Part shown: piece after piece, positions 26,094 to 33,531 of the stretch
Position numbering within the stretch: the stretch's first letter is position 1
How the letters are laid out: each line of letters opens with the position of its first letter
From: Mariniphaga sp.
GTDB taxonomy: Bacteria; Bacteroidota; Bacteroidia; Bacteroidales; Prolixibacteraceae
DNA: 33,531 bases
Assembly (NCBI GenBank): GCA_010906965.1
Contig: JAAFHB010000028.1
Span: forward strand, 1 to 33,531
Direction of reading: 5' to 3'
Notes under the pieces: model-generated
Told to the model about the DNA's origin: nothing
Database searches by the model: none
Seen by the model: only the letters and a program-made list of their open reading frames with translations
Position numbers and translations under genes: made by a program

Positions 26094-27929
26094 ATGATGA
26101 AAACAAAGACAATATTACTGTTAGGAGGTATTCTGGCTCTGTTCGGTGCATGCACCAAGTACCTCGATCCCTATCCAAACGGAGACCGGTCAAGTGAAGA
26201 TATCTGGCTGTACCAGGATATGGTACAAGGGCTTGTAGGGCAGTGCTATGATAACATGTCACGAAACTACAACGATAACGAAGGGGTTTTTCTGGATATA
26301 GCAACTGACGACGCAGTATCAACCGACCCTACACAAAGTTTACGCCGTTTAGCTGTTGGTTCGTTAACGACTTCAAATTCTTCCAATGTTGGTACTGGAG
26401 GCACCACCGGAGGTGATCCCTATTCAACTTACTGGACGCGTGATTATAATTCCCTCAAGTTGGCGAATATGTTTCTGAAAGACCGTCGCGGGATCAATAC
26501 CAAATTTATAATCAAGCCCAAATGGAACGACCAGGTGCGCTTTCGCCTGCAAGGCGAAGCATTTGCGTTGCGTGCATGGTTTCACTGGGACCTGCTTCAA
26601 AAATTCGGAGGTAAAGGGCTTACCAGCGGTAAAATGATGGGCATCCCGCTTGTACTTGAACCGGTTGATTATACCAAAGAGATTAACCTGGCCCGTAATA
26701 CTTACGATGAGTGTGTTAAGCAGATCATTGCCGATTGCGACTCAGCACTCAGCTACCTGCCGATAGCACACCGCGACTTTCTTGTTAAGGATGGCGACAT
26801 TGCTTATGCCGGTGGTAAATATTGGGGGAGATTAGATGGTATCACGATGAAAGCGATTAAATCGAATGCTTACCTCACATGGGCCAGCCCGTTGTTCAAT
26901 CCGAATAATGATATCTCAAGATGGGACAGCGCAGCTTTTAATGCTAAAAAAGTAATCGATTTCAAACTAAATGTTGACAATGTGACCAACGGCTTTAATC
27001 CTACCAAGCTGGTTAACTGGTTTGATCCCAACTCACCGGAGATTGTCTACTCGGCACGTTTCCAGGGAACGAATGATTTCATGGAGAAGTTATACTACCC
27101 CGGCGGATTCCAGGGTATCGGCGCAGTCGGAGCTACACAGGAACTTGTTGATGCCTTCCCCATGAAAAACGGCTATCCTATAACCGATGCCAGGAGCCTT
27201 TACAGTGCGGCAAATCCTTATCTTAATCGTGACCCAAGGTTTTACAGCAATATTTTTTACAATGGGGTGCAGGCCAAAAAGAACAACACAGGTGCGGTGA
27301 TGTACACGTTTGAAACCTTTTCAAATGGGGGTAAGGATGCTGCGGGGGTTAAATCGACCAACAGCCTCACCAATTACCATATCAAGAAGGACGTTTATAT
27401 GGGACTCAACTGGGCTGATGCTTCAATCACTAAGGTGTCGCACACCAAGATGTTTATCCGCTGGACACATATGGTACTCAACTTTGCAGAAGCTGCCAAT
27501 AAAGTGGTAGGACCAACCGATGCTTCAAAATATGGTCTTTCGGCCAAGGCAGCAATGGCATATATCCGCAACCGGCCAACTTACGACAATATTGCACTTT
27601 ACACCACTGCTACTGATCTGTACCTTACAGAATCTGCTGCAGACGCTGCGAAATTCAACGATTTCGTCAAAGTTGAACGTAGAATTGAGACTTGTTTCGA
27701 AGGGATGCGTTTTTATGATCTCCGCCGCTGGTCAACAGGTCTTACCGATCTGAATAAATCGGTTCATCGCGTTGAGATCCTGAAAAATGCAGACGGAACA
27801 TTCACATATGACTTTACAAAGGAAGCCGAAGCAAGGGCCTATAAATCTTTATATTTGCCGATTCCTTACGTCGAGATCCTCCGGATGAGTAAGCTGGAGC
27901 AAAATGAAGGTTGGGATGGATGGAAATAG
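26094..27929 (+). CDS. SusD/RagB-family lipoprotein, second of PUL2
   Basis: From the ATG at 26094 this is a 611-aa lipoprotein; the open frame extends back to a TTG at 26085, but ATG-ATG at 26094/26097 directly ahead of KTKTILLLGG is the natural start. The signal ends FGAC, with C20 acylated. SusD features: FRLQGEAFALRAWFHWDLLQKFGG (about 145-165), YLNRDPRFYSNIFYNG, MFIRWTHMVLNFAEAANKV, VKVERRIETCFEGMRFYDLR and the C-terminal PYVEILRMSKLEQNEGW. It starts 9 bp after the preceding susC stop. It should partner that atypical SusC at the cell surface. Two complete susCD pairs in one operon suggest two uptake complexes made together. Confidence 0.93.
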   Translation: MMKTKTILLLGGILALFGACTKYLDPYPNGDRSSEDIWLYQDMVQGLVGQCYDNMSRNYNDNEGVFLDIATDDAVSTDPTQSLRRLAVGSLTTSNSSNVGTGGTTGGDPYSTYWTRDYNSLKLANMFLKDRRGINTKFIIKPKWNDQVRFRLQGEAFALRAWFHWDLLQKFGGKGLTSGKMMGIPLVLEPVDYTKEINLARNTYDECVKQIIADCDSALSYLPIAHRDFLVKDGDIAYAGGKYWGRLDGITMKAIKSNAYLTWASPLFNPNNDISRWDSAAFNAKKVIDFKLNVDNVTNGFNPTKLVNWFDPNSPEIVYSARFQGTNDFMEKLYYPGGFQGIGAVGATQELVDAFPMKNGYPITDARSLYSAANPYLNRDPRFYSNIFYNGVQAKKNNTGAVMYTFETFSNGGKDAAGVKSTNSLTNYHIKKDVYMGLNWADASITKVSHTKMFIRWTHMVLNFAEAANKVVGPTDASKYGLSAKAAMAYIRNRPTYDNIALYTTATDLYLTESAADAAKFNDFVKVERRIETCFEGMRFYDLRRWSTGLTDLNKSVHRVEILKNADGTFTYDFTKEAEARAYKSLYLPIPYVEILRMSKLEQNEGWDGWK

Positions 27930-27951
27930 AAATTTTAAAAAACAGACAGAG

Positions 27952-28923
27952 ATGAAAAAAATATTGATCGCTTTAACCCTCGCTGTAGCTATCGTTTCAT
28001 GCTACCCCGATTATATTAAAGACTTTGACTACGATGGCATTTATTTTCCATACCAGACCGACGTCCGTACTTTCGTCGTTGGCGAGGGGATGAAAATAGA
28101 GGTTGGAGCTGCCCTGGGCGGTGTCAGGGATAACAACATAGACCGGACGGTTTCCTTTACACTCGATAACACGCTTGTTTCTCCAGCCACGCTAACCCTG
28201 ATGAAGGGTGGGGCGCAGTATATTAAAGATGCGCTTGCACCAGTCACTACACTATTGCCGCTTCCTGCAAATTATTACACGTTAAGCGACAACAGCAAAA
28301 TGGTGATAAAAGCCGGGACACATATGGGTTCTGTGGTGATGAAGGTTGACAGCGCTCTTTTTCTGGCCGATGCAAAGACCTTGTTTGCCAATTACGCCAT
28401 ACCATTCTACATGGCAAGCGCCGATGCTGACACGATCCTGAGTACGAAACGATCAGCGGTTATCGGGGTTAAATATGAGAACATGTTGTTTGGAAACTAC
28501 TGGCACGGAGGAGTTACCATCCGGAAAACCGCTGCTGGCGTAGTCGTCGACACGCTTAAATATTACACTGCTGTAAATCAGCCGGAGAATAAAATCTGGA
28601 AACTGAAAACCGTTGCTCCGAATGCATTGGTTGCCAATGGAATCAGCGATCAGACTTCTTCGAAGGAAGAGATGCTTTTGACCCTTGATGGAACCAATAT
28701 TGCGGTTAGTACAAGGACAGGTTCTACATTTCCTGTGGTTGCTGATGCAGCCAGCACCTTTAACAGGGCTAAGTTATTGCAAAACAGGAAGATTATATTG
28801 AATTACAAATACGTCAATGCAGCCGGAAATACATGCGTTGCTCAGGATACACTCACATTCCGCAACAGGGTTCGTGACGGTATCAACGAATGGCAGGATG
28901 AAAATCCGGCAAATTACAAATAG
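27952..28923 (+). CDS. surface lipoprotein with DUF1735-like domain, last gene of PUL2
   Basis: This 323-aa lipoprotein begins MKKILIALTL with lipobox IVSC (C17). The open frame reaches back to an ATG at 27904 inside susD, but the ATG at 27952 gives a normal lipoprotein signal 22 bp after the susD stop. After the signal comes a BT_3987-like DUF1735 region (YFPYQTDVRTFVVGEGMKIE, about 28-48; GGVRDNNIDRTVSFTLDN) with beta-sandwich character, then a second beta domain (NYWHGGVTIRKT, DTLTFRNRVRDG). Proteins of this kind follow susD in many loci and are thought to be surface glycan-binding proteins. No catalytic motif is visible, so it is not expected to be an enzyme. The operon ends with a strong terminator just after it. 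Confidence 0.82.
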   Translation: MKKILIALTLAVAIVSCYPDYIKDFDYDGIYFPYQTDVRTFVVGEGMKIEVGAALGGVRDNNIDRTVSFTLDNTLVSPATLTLMKGGAQYIKDALAPVTTLLPLPANYYTLSDNSKMVIKAGTHMGSVVMKVDSALFLADAKTLFANYAIPFYMASADADTILSTKRSAVIGVKYENMLFGNYWHGGVTIRKTAAGVVVDTLKYYTAVNQPENKIWKLKTVAPNALVANGISDQTSSKEEMLLTLDGTNIAVSTRTGSTFPVVADAASTFNRAKLLQNRKIILNYKYVNAAGNTCVAQDTLTFRNRVRDGINEWQDENPANYK

Positions 28924-28943
28924 TCAGTTCCATATAAGTTATA

Positions 28944-28977
28944 AAGGGTGGGCAACTTCGGTTGTCCACCCTTTTTT
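28944..28977 (+). terminator. intrinsic terminator of PUL2
   Basis: GGGTGGGCAAC and GTTGTCCACCC form an 11-bp stem (one G-T wobble) closed by a TTCG tetraloop, followed by TTTTTT. It lies 20 bp after the last stop codon. This is the clearest intrinsic terminator in the window. Confidence 0.95.
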
Positions 28978-29233
28978 AAAAAATATATATGCGATTGGAA
29001 GTTTTCTCCAAGAAACACGAACTCACATCAACCCGGATGAACATCTATTAAATGTGCATCATATGGAAATCTTTAAAATAGAAGGAGTAGTTCAGACAGT
29101 AGTTATACGCAATCCTAAGAGAGAAATCGAAAGAATTGTAATCATTACATAACCCAATTAGCCATACCAAACGTCACAAAACCATAATAAACAATTAATC
29201 AGCAGGAACGGTTCCTGTCATAGCTTTTCCGAT
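28978..29233. other. short gap with an unassigned open frame
   Basis: A + strand frame running through 28981-29152 ends with MEIFKIEGVVQTVVIRNPKR then EIERIVIIT and TAA. Its amphipathic beta-like composition looks protein-like, but it has no start or upstream signals of its own and its upstream part runs through the terminator and the end of the preceding gene in another frame. It may be the tail of a lost gene. Nothing else is visible. Confidence 0.25.
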
Positions 29234-29965
29234 TTAATTCAGAAAGACATCACTACTGACATAAGATGGTTGAACAGTTTTTATGCGCTCCATTGGACGA
29301 TAGACATAAATCAACCCATATTCCGTTGCTTTTTCTCTTTTGAGATCATCTGGTAAAGCGGAGTATGTTTCTTCGACTTCATTCCAGATGTCCAGAATGA
29401 TTTCATCAGCCTCTTTTCGTAATTCAGCTACCTTTGTAGTCCACCTGGCGGTGTTATTCTGCAATGTTTTCTGAAAGTGATACATATCTGCGAACTGATC
29501 GAATTTTACTTTTACAAGAGCGATAGAAGGGTTATAAAGCGGATTACCACCGTTACTGATGCGTTTGTGTTCGCCTTCAATAATTTTCTTTCCCCATTCC
29601 AGCACTTCAGAATCGAGAATCAGCGAAGGTGATTTTTTTTCACTAAACCCGTAAAACTCTCTGATATTGGGTTTCATATCACCGCGTTGAATTGAAAAAT
29701 TCAAAACCTGAATAAAGTGTGATAAGTATAACCGGGCTTTTCTAACCGTTTCAAGATAAGCGCTGCTACTCTTCTCCTGCTGAGTTCTGGCCAATTTATG
29801 ATGGATAATCGTGCCCTCGAAACTTGTATAAAACGACCTGAGGTGATTCAGTGACTTAGCTGAAAAGGCAAGCTCTTCAGTTTCCATCTTTTGACCCATC
29901 TTTACGGCAGTTTGAAGGGCTCTTAATCTTGCCTGATCTGTATTAGGAAGTCTTCTATATGGCAT
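29234..29965 (-). CDS. conserved protein of unknown function, 243 aa
   Basis: I do not recognise a named family. The protein is soluble, rich in charged residues and mostly helical; it opens MPYRRLPNTDQARLRALQTA and has several long amphipathic stretches (TVRKARLYLSHFIQVLNFSI, about 70-95; TTKVAELRKEADEIILDIWN, about 180-205). There is no signal peptide, transmembrane helix or obvious catalytic motif. The C-terminal tail is KTVQPSYVSSDVFLN. A truncated paralogue of this gene (C-terminal 35 codons) lies at 17259-17366 in the same orientation, on the other side of PUL2, so it belongs to a family with at least two copies here. It runs opposite to PUL2 and towards its terminator. Whether it is linked to mobility or is a genuine repeated family cannot be told. 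Confidence 0.8.
   Translation of the reverse strand: MPYRRLPNTDQARLRALQTAVKMGQKMETEELAFSAKSLNHLRSFYTSFEGTIIHHKLARTQQEKSSSAYLETVRKARLYLSHFIQVLNFSIQRGDMKPNIREFYGFSEKKSPSLILDSEVLEWGKKIIEGEHKRISNGGNPLYNPSIALVKVKFDQFADMYHFQKTLQNNTARWTTKVAELRKEADEIILDIWNEVEETYSALPDDLKREKATEYGLIYVYRPMERIKTVQPSYVSSDVFLN
29304..29343 (+). repeat. direct repeat, right copy (brackets PUL2)
   Basis: Identical over 40 bases to 17329-17368 and in the same orientation, 11,975 bp away. It lies inside the 3' coding part of the intact 243-aa gene. The block between the two copies contains all of PUL2. Confidence 0.88.
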
Positions 29966-30083
29966 ACTCTCAAGTTTAAAACTATTTATCCGTCTGCTGC
30001 GAATTTATACATAAACTTGTTTTTTAAGTTCTTCGCAATGTGAAATCCAGAAATAGTTATCAACCAATATATGTTAACAACAA

Positions 30084-30111
30084 GAAAGCGTGGCCATACG
30101 ACCACGCTTTC
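30084..30111 (-). terminator. terminator of the sdhCAB operon
   Basis: GAAAGCGTGG and CCACGCTTTC form a perfect 10-bp stem with an 8-nt loop. It lies 26 bp beyond the sdhB stop on the minus strand, followed there by TTGTTG. Confidence 0.75.
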
Positions 30112-30136
30112 ATTTATGTAAAAGTCTGATAATAAA

Positions 30137-30898
30137 TTAATCAGCCATTTTTGCTACAAGATATTCCCGGTTTAACCTGGCAATATGAGCGATCGAAATA
30201 CTCTTGGGACAAGCCAATTCGCAGGCTCCGGTGTTGGTGCATCCTCCGAATCCAAGTTCATCCATCTTGGCAACCATTGCTTTTGCGCGTCGTTTTGCTT
30301 CTACCTGACCCTGAGGTAACTTGGCAAACTGCGATACTTTAGCTGCCAGAAACAACATTGCAGAAGAATTTTTGCAAGTTGCAGCACAAGCACCACATCC
30401 GATACATGCAGCAGCATCCATCGCCTCTTCAGCATCATCCTGCAAAATAGGAATTGCATTTCCATCGGGTACACCACCTGTATTTACAGAAACGAAACCG
30501 CCTGCCTGCTGTATTTTTTCAAATGCAGTACGATCGACCATTAAATCTTTGACAACAGGGAAAGCACCTACACGCCATGGTTCAACGGTGATGGTTTGAC
30601 CTTCGTTAAACCGGCGCATATGCAACTGACAGGTTGTCACCATTGTATCAGGGCCGTGTGCATAACCGTTGATATAAAGAGAGCACATTCCACAAATCCC
30701 TTCACGGCAGTCGTGGTCGAATGCAATCGGATCTTTTCCTCCAAGAATGAGCTGGTCATTCAGGATGTCGATCATTTCGAGGAAAGAGGTTCCCTGCGAA
30801 ATATTTTCAACGGTGTAGGTCTCAAAACGACCCTTGGCCTTTGGGCTGTTTTGCCTCCAGACCTTAACATATATTTTTTTGAGAATTATATCAGCCAT
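30137..30898 (-). CDS. sdhB: succinate dehydrogenase/fumarate reductase iron-sulfur subunit
   Basis: This 253-aa subunit carries three iron-sulfur clusters that pass electrons between the FAD subunit and the membrane quinone. The [2Fe-2S] ligands are C64, C69, C72 and C90 (CREGICGMC). The ferredoxin part has C165, C168, C171, C175 ([11 protein letters not shown]) and C220, C226, C230 ([11 protein letters not shown]), the usual pattern for the [4Fe-4S] and [3Fe-4S] clusters. It is the last gene of the operon, 41 bp after sdhA, and a terminator follows. Whether the complex runs mainly as succinate dehydrogenase or fumarate reductase cannot be told from sequence; Bacteroidota of this type often use it as fumarate reductase. 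Confidence 0.96.
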   Translation of the reverse strand: MADIILKKIYVKVWRQNSPKAKGRFETYTVENISQGTSFLEMIDILNDQLILGGKDPIAFDHDCREGICGMCSLYINGYAHGPDTMVTTCQLHMRRFNEGQTITVEPWRVGAFPVVKDLMVDRTAFEKIQQAGGFVSVNTGGVPDGNAIPILQDDAEEAMDAAACIGCGACAATCKNSSAMLFLAAKVSQFAKLPQGQVEAKRRAKAMVAKMDELGFGGCTNTGACELACPKSISIAHIARLNREYLVAKMAD

Positions 30899-30939
30899 TT
30901 TTATCGATATTAAATATGAGCTACTAAAATAGGAGTCAT

Positions 30940-32880
30940 TTATTTATAACTTCTCTGGGTTAATGCAATCGTTTCAAAAACCAAATCTTCTTTATGAAGA
31001 ACAGGCTCTGAATCAACGCCTTTAAATTCCCAGGCCGCAACATAAGCGAAGTTTTCATCATCACGCTTGGCTTCACCTTCGTCGGTTGCTGATTCTTCAC
31101 GGAAGTGTCCGCCACACGACTCATTGCGATTGAGTGCATCGCGCGCCAATAACTCACCAAGTTCAAGAAAATCTGCAACTCTACCCGCTTTTTCAAGCTC
31201 TGGATTCACATTTTTCATTTCGCCCGGAACAAGAAGATCTTTATAGAACTCAACACGTAACTCCTGGATCTCTTTAATTGCTTTTGTCAATCCTTCGGCA
31301 TTACGAGCCATTCCTACATTGTCCCACATGATCTGACCCAATTTCTTATGGAAATGGTCAACAGGTGTTTTTCCATTGATATTAAACAGTTTTTCCAATT
31401 TACCAGTTGCCTGTTTTTCAGCTTCGATAAATTCCGGAAGATTGGTGTCTATCTTTGGTATCATAATTTCACCGGCCAGGTAATCGCCGATAGTATAAGG
31501 CAATACAAAATAACCATCTGCCAATCCCTGCATCAACGCAGAGGCACCAAGCCGGTTCGCACCATGATCAGAGAAATTGGCTTCCCCAAGGGCATAAAGT
31601 CCGGGGATCGTCGTCATCAGGTTATAATCAACCCAGGTTCCGCCCATTGTATAATGGATAGCCGGATAGATCTGCATTGGATTCGTATAGGGATCGGTAT
31701 CCGTAATTTTTTCATACATCTGGAAAAGATTACCATACCTTTTTTCGATGGTAGAACGACCTAAACGCTCGATTGAGTATTTAAAATCGAGATAGACCGC
31801 TTTCCCTTCGGAATTAACGCCGAATCCTGCATCACATCTTTCTTTGGCTGCACGCGAAGCAACATCGCGAGGTACAAGATTTCCGTAAGAAGGATAACGC
31901 CTTTCGAGGTAGAAGTCACGATCAGGGTCTGCAATATCATTTGGATTCAATTGTCCCTTACGTATTTTTTCGGCATCTTCTTTCTTCCTTGGAGTCCATA
32001 CACGTCCATCGTTCCTCAACGACTCCGACATCAGCGTCAGTTTCGATTGCTGTGATCCGTGAACCGGAATACAGGTTGGATGGATTTGAACAAAACATGG
32101 ATTGGCAAAAAATGCACCTTTCTTATAACAAACCCACGATGCAGAAGCGTTACATCCCATTGCATTGGTCGAGAGGAAGAATACATTGCTATATCCGCCC
32201 GATGCAATAACAACAGCATGTGCTCCGAATCGTTTAATCTCGCCGGTTACCATATCACGGGCGATAATTCCCCGGGCTTTTCCATCGATGGTAACAAGAT
32301 CAATCATTTCGTGACGAGTATACATTTTCACACCACCCTCAGCAATCTGACGGTTAAGCGCCGAATAAGCTCCTAACAAAAGCTGCTGACCTGTCTGTCC
32401 ACGTGCATAAAAAGTACGGCTTACCAATACGCCGCCGAATGAACGGTTCGAAAGCAAACCTCCATACTCGCGTGCAAATGGTACGCCTTGTGCAACACAT
32501 TGATCGATAATATTTGGCGACACTTCAGCTAAACGATGAACATTCGCTTCGCGTGAACGATAGTCACCACCTTTGACAGTATCGTAAAATAATCTGTATA
32601 CAGAATCATTGTCGTTCTGATAATTTTTGGCAGCATTAATACCACCCTGAGCCGCAATTGAATGTGCACGACGCGGACTGTCCTGATAACAGAAAACCTT
32701 TACATTGTAACCTAATTCCGAAAGCGAGGCAGCAGCTGATGCTCCGGCCAACCCTGTTCCGATTACAATTATTTCGAGTTTCCGTTTGTTATTCGGACTA
32801 ACAACTTTAATTTTTGCCTTATGATTGGACCATTTTTGTGCAATTGGTCCTTCAGGTATCTTTGAATTTAAGATGCTCAT
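30940..32880 (-). CDS. sdhA: succinate dehydrogenase/fumarate reductase flavoprotein subunit
   Basis: This 646-aa catalytic subunit interconverts succinate and fumarate. The FAD-binding dinucleotide motif is GTGLAG at 41-46, and H73 in [10 protein letters not shown] is the His for covalent FAD attachment. Further conserved parts are [27 protein letters not shown] with the active-site His, and [18 protein letters not shown] with the substrate-binding Arg. The protein faces the cytoplasm and binds SdhB. It is the middle gene of an sdhC-sdhA-sdhB operon, 23 bp after sdhC. The length and the SRSFGGV-type insert match the Bacteroidota/Bacillus-like form that works with a single cytochrome b subunit. 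Confidence 0.96.
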   Translation of the reverse strand: MSILNSKIPEGPIAQKWSNHKAKIKVVSPNNKRKLEIIVIGTGLAGASAAASLSELGYNVKVFCYQDSPRRAHSIAAQGGINAAKNYQNDNDSVYRLFYDTVKGGDYRSREANVHRLAEVSPNIIDQCVAQGVPFAREYGGLLSNRSFGGVLVSRTFYARGQTGQQLLLGAYSALNRQIAEGGVKMYTRHEMIDLVTIDGKARGIIARDMVTGEIKRFGAHAVVIASGGYSNVFFLSTNAMGCNASASWVCYKKGAFFANPCFVQIHPTCIPVHGSQQSKLTLMSESLRNDGRVWTPRKKEDAEKIRKGQLNPNDIADPDRDFYLERRYPSYGNLVPRDVASRAAKERCDAGFGVNSEGKAVYLDFKYSIERLGRSTIEKRYGNLFQMYEKITDTDPYTNPMQIYPAIHYTMGGTWVDYNLMTTIPGLYALGEANFSDHGANRLGASALMQGLADGYFVLPYTIGDYLAGEIMIPKIDTNLPEFIEAEKQATGKLEKLFNINGKTPVDHFHKKLGQIMWDNVGMARNAEGLTKAIKEIQELRVEFYKDLLVPGEMKNVNPELEKAGRVADFLELGELLARDALNRNESCGGHFREESATDEGEAKRDDENFAYVAAWEFKGVDSEPVLHKEDLVFETIALTQRSYK

Positions 32881-32903
32881 ATTGTTGGATCTTTTTATTT
32901 CAA

Positions 32904-33531
32904 TTAGAATTTAATAAGAAAATAGAGCGGGATAGATGAAAATCCGATAGCAAATACAAAACCTATAAGGTTTGCAACAAACTTCAACCGTTTCATCCAG
33001 GTGATATTGCTAAATCCAATTGTCTGGAATGCACTCCAAAACCCGTGCGTAATATGCAAACCCACCAAAATTCCACTCAGTACATAAATCACATCATACA
33101 GAGGATAATTGATGAACAAATTGGAAACCAAAGCATAAGCATTTTCCATTTCACCGCCTGCTCCGGTAGCCTGATCTAGAAGCGGATCGCCGGTAATTTT
33201 AATCTTAACCCAGAAGTTAAAGAGGTGGAGTACCAGGAAGACAAGGATCATACCTCCAAGTATAAACATGTTTTTGGAAGGCTCCCACCATTTTAGCTGT
33301 TGATCGCCTGAAGCATAACCAATGGGGCGAGCTCTCATGTTCTCGAGGGTAATCCATCCAGACCAAATGATGTGAATTATGAAACCCAACGCAAGCAATG
33401 GCTCCATTACCTTGATAATTGGATTTGTTGCCATAAAATGGGCTGCGTTGTTAAAAAGAATACCTGAATCGTCGAAAATCAGAAAAAGATTCAGCGTCAG
33501 GTGAATAAATAAAAATGAGATAAGGAAAAGT
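32904..33531 (-). CDS. sdhC: succinate dehydrogenase/fumarate reductase cytochrome b subunit (5' end outside window)
   Basis: The frame remains open to the window edge. Codons upstream of the ATG at 33434 encode [19 protein letters not shown], a transmembrane helix belonging to the protein, so that ATG is internal and about 208 residues are visible. The remaining helices are clear ([68 protein letters not shown]). His residues in IHLTL, GFIIHI, LVLHLF and GLHITH are the candidate axial ligands of two haems b, as in the single-subunit dihaem anchor. It anchors SdhAB to the inner membrane and reacts with menaquinone. It is the first gene of the operon; the promoter lies outside the window. Confidence 0.93.
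   Translation of the reverse strand, partial: LFLISFLFIHLTLNLFLIFDDSGILFNNAAHFMATNPIIKVMEPLLALGFIIHIIWSGWITLENMRARPIGYASGDQQLKWWEPSKNMFILGGMILVFLVLHLFNFWVKIKITGDPLLDQATGAGGEMENAYALVSNLFINYPLYDVIYVLSGILVGLHITHGFWSAFQTIGFSNITWMKRLKFVANLIGFVFAIGFSSIPLYFLIKF

Noticed and set aside
27904..27951. ATG at 27904 as start of the DUF1735-like lipoprotein
   Set aside because: It lies inside susD and adds 16 polar residues before a perfect lipoprotein signal that starts at the ATG at 27952.
30321..32376. Several plus-strand open frames of about 90-138 aa inside sdhB and sdhA
   Set aside because: They mirror conserved dehydrogenase genes and contain no recognisable domain.
33434..33434. ATG at 33434 as start of sdhC
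   Set aside because: The frame stays open upstream to the window edge and encodes a transmembrane helix with a His (IHLTLNLF) expected in the anchor subunit. The gene is cut by the window.

Overview
The window looks like a chromosomal segment of a member of the Bacteroidota, most likely a Bacteroidales/Marinilabiliales-type organism. The grounds are four SusC/SusD-type features (three complete pairs plus a SusD relic), an ECF sigma/FecR pair, promoters of the TTTG-N19/20-TAnnTTTG type specific to this phylum, weak Shine-Dalgarno signals, and a succinate dehydrogenase/fumarate reductase operon with a single cytochrome b subunit. The genus-level guess is inference.

Layout. (1) 1-2.8 kb: the 3' end of an unrecognised gene, a SAM-dependent methyltransferase, a gene-free stretch holding an orphan promoter-hairpin unit and a 42-nt near-perfect palindrome, then an AAA ATPase of the DUF4143 type. 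(2) 2.9-15.8 kb: polysaccharide utilisation locus 1 (PUL1). A divergent ECF sigma gene (+) faces FecR anti-sigma, STN-containing SusC, SusD, a GH78-type alpha-L-rhamnosidase and a GH106-type alpha-L-rhamnosidase (all -). A relic of a second SusD C-terminus lies just after the last enzyme. The STN/FecR/sigma set indicates trans-envelope signalling, and the two enzymes point to a rhamnose-bearing glycan. A strong plus-strand terminator in the FecR-susC gap, antisense to susC transcription, suggests a cis-antisense sRNA like those known from Bacteroides PULs. (3) 15.9-17.25 kb: a PLP enzyme of the threonine synthase fold that looks more like cysteate synthase, with its own good promoter. (4) 17.25-29.97 kb: PUL2, SusC-SusD-SusC-SusD-DUF1735-like lipoprotein on +, ending in an excellent terminator and containing no enzyme or regulator. 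It is bracketed by a direct repeat: an intact 243-aa gene of unknown function (29234-29965) and a 35-codon C-terminal relic of a paralogue (17259-17366). (5) 30.1-33.5 kb: sdhC (cut by the window edge), sdhA and sdhB on -, ending in a terminator.

The points most worth a second look are the antisense RNA candidate in PUL1, the repeat-bracketed enzyme-less PUL2, the palindrome ahead of the DUF4143 ATPase, the orphan promoter-hairpin unit at about 1.2 kb, the SusD relic, and the probable cysteate synthase. I found no tRNA, rRNA, CRISPR array or recognisable insertion sequence.
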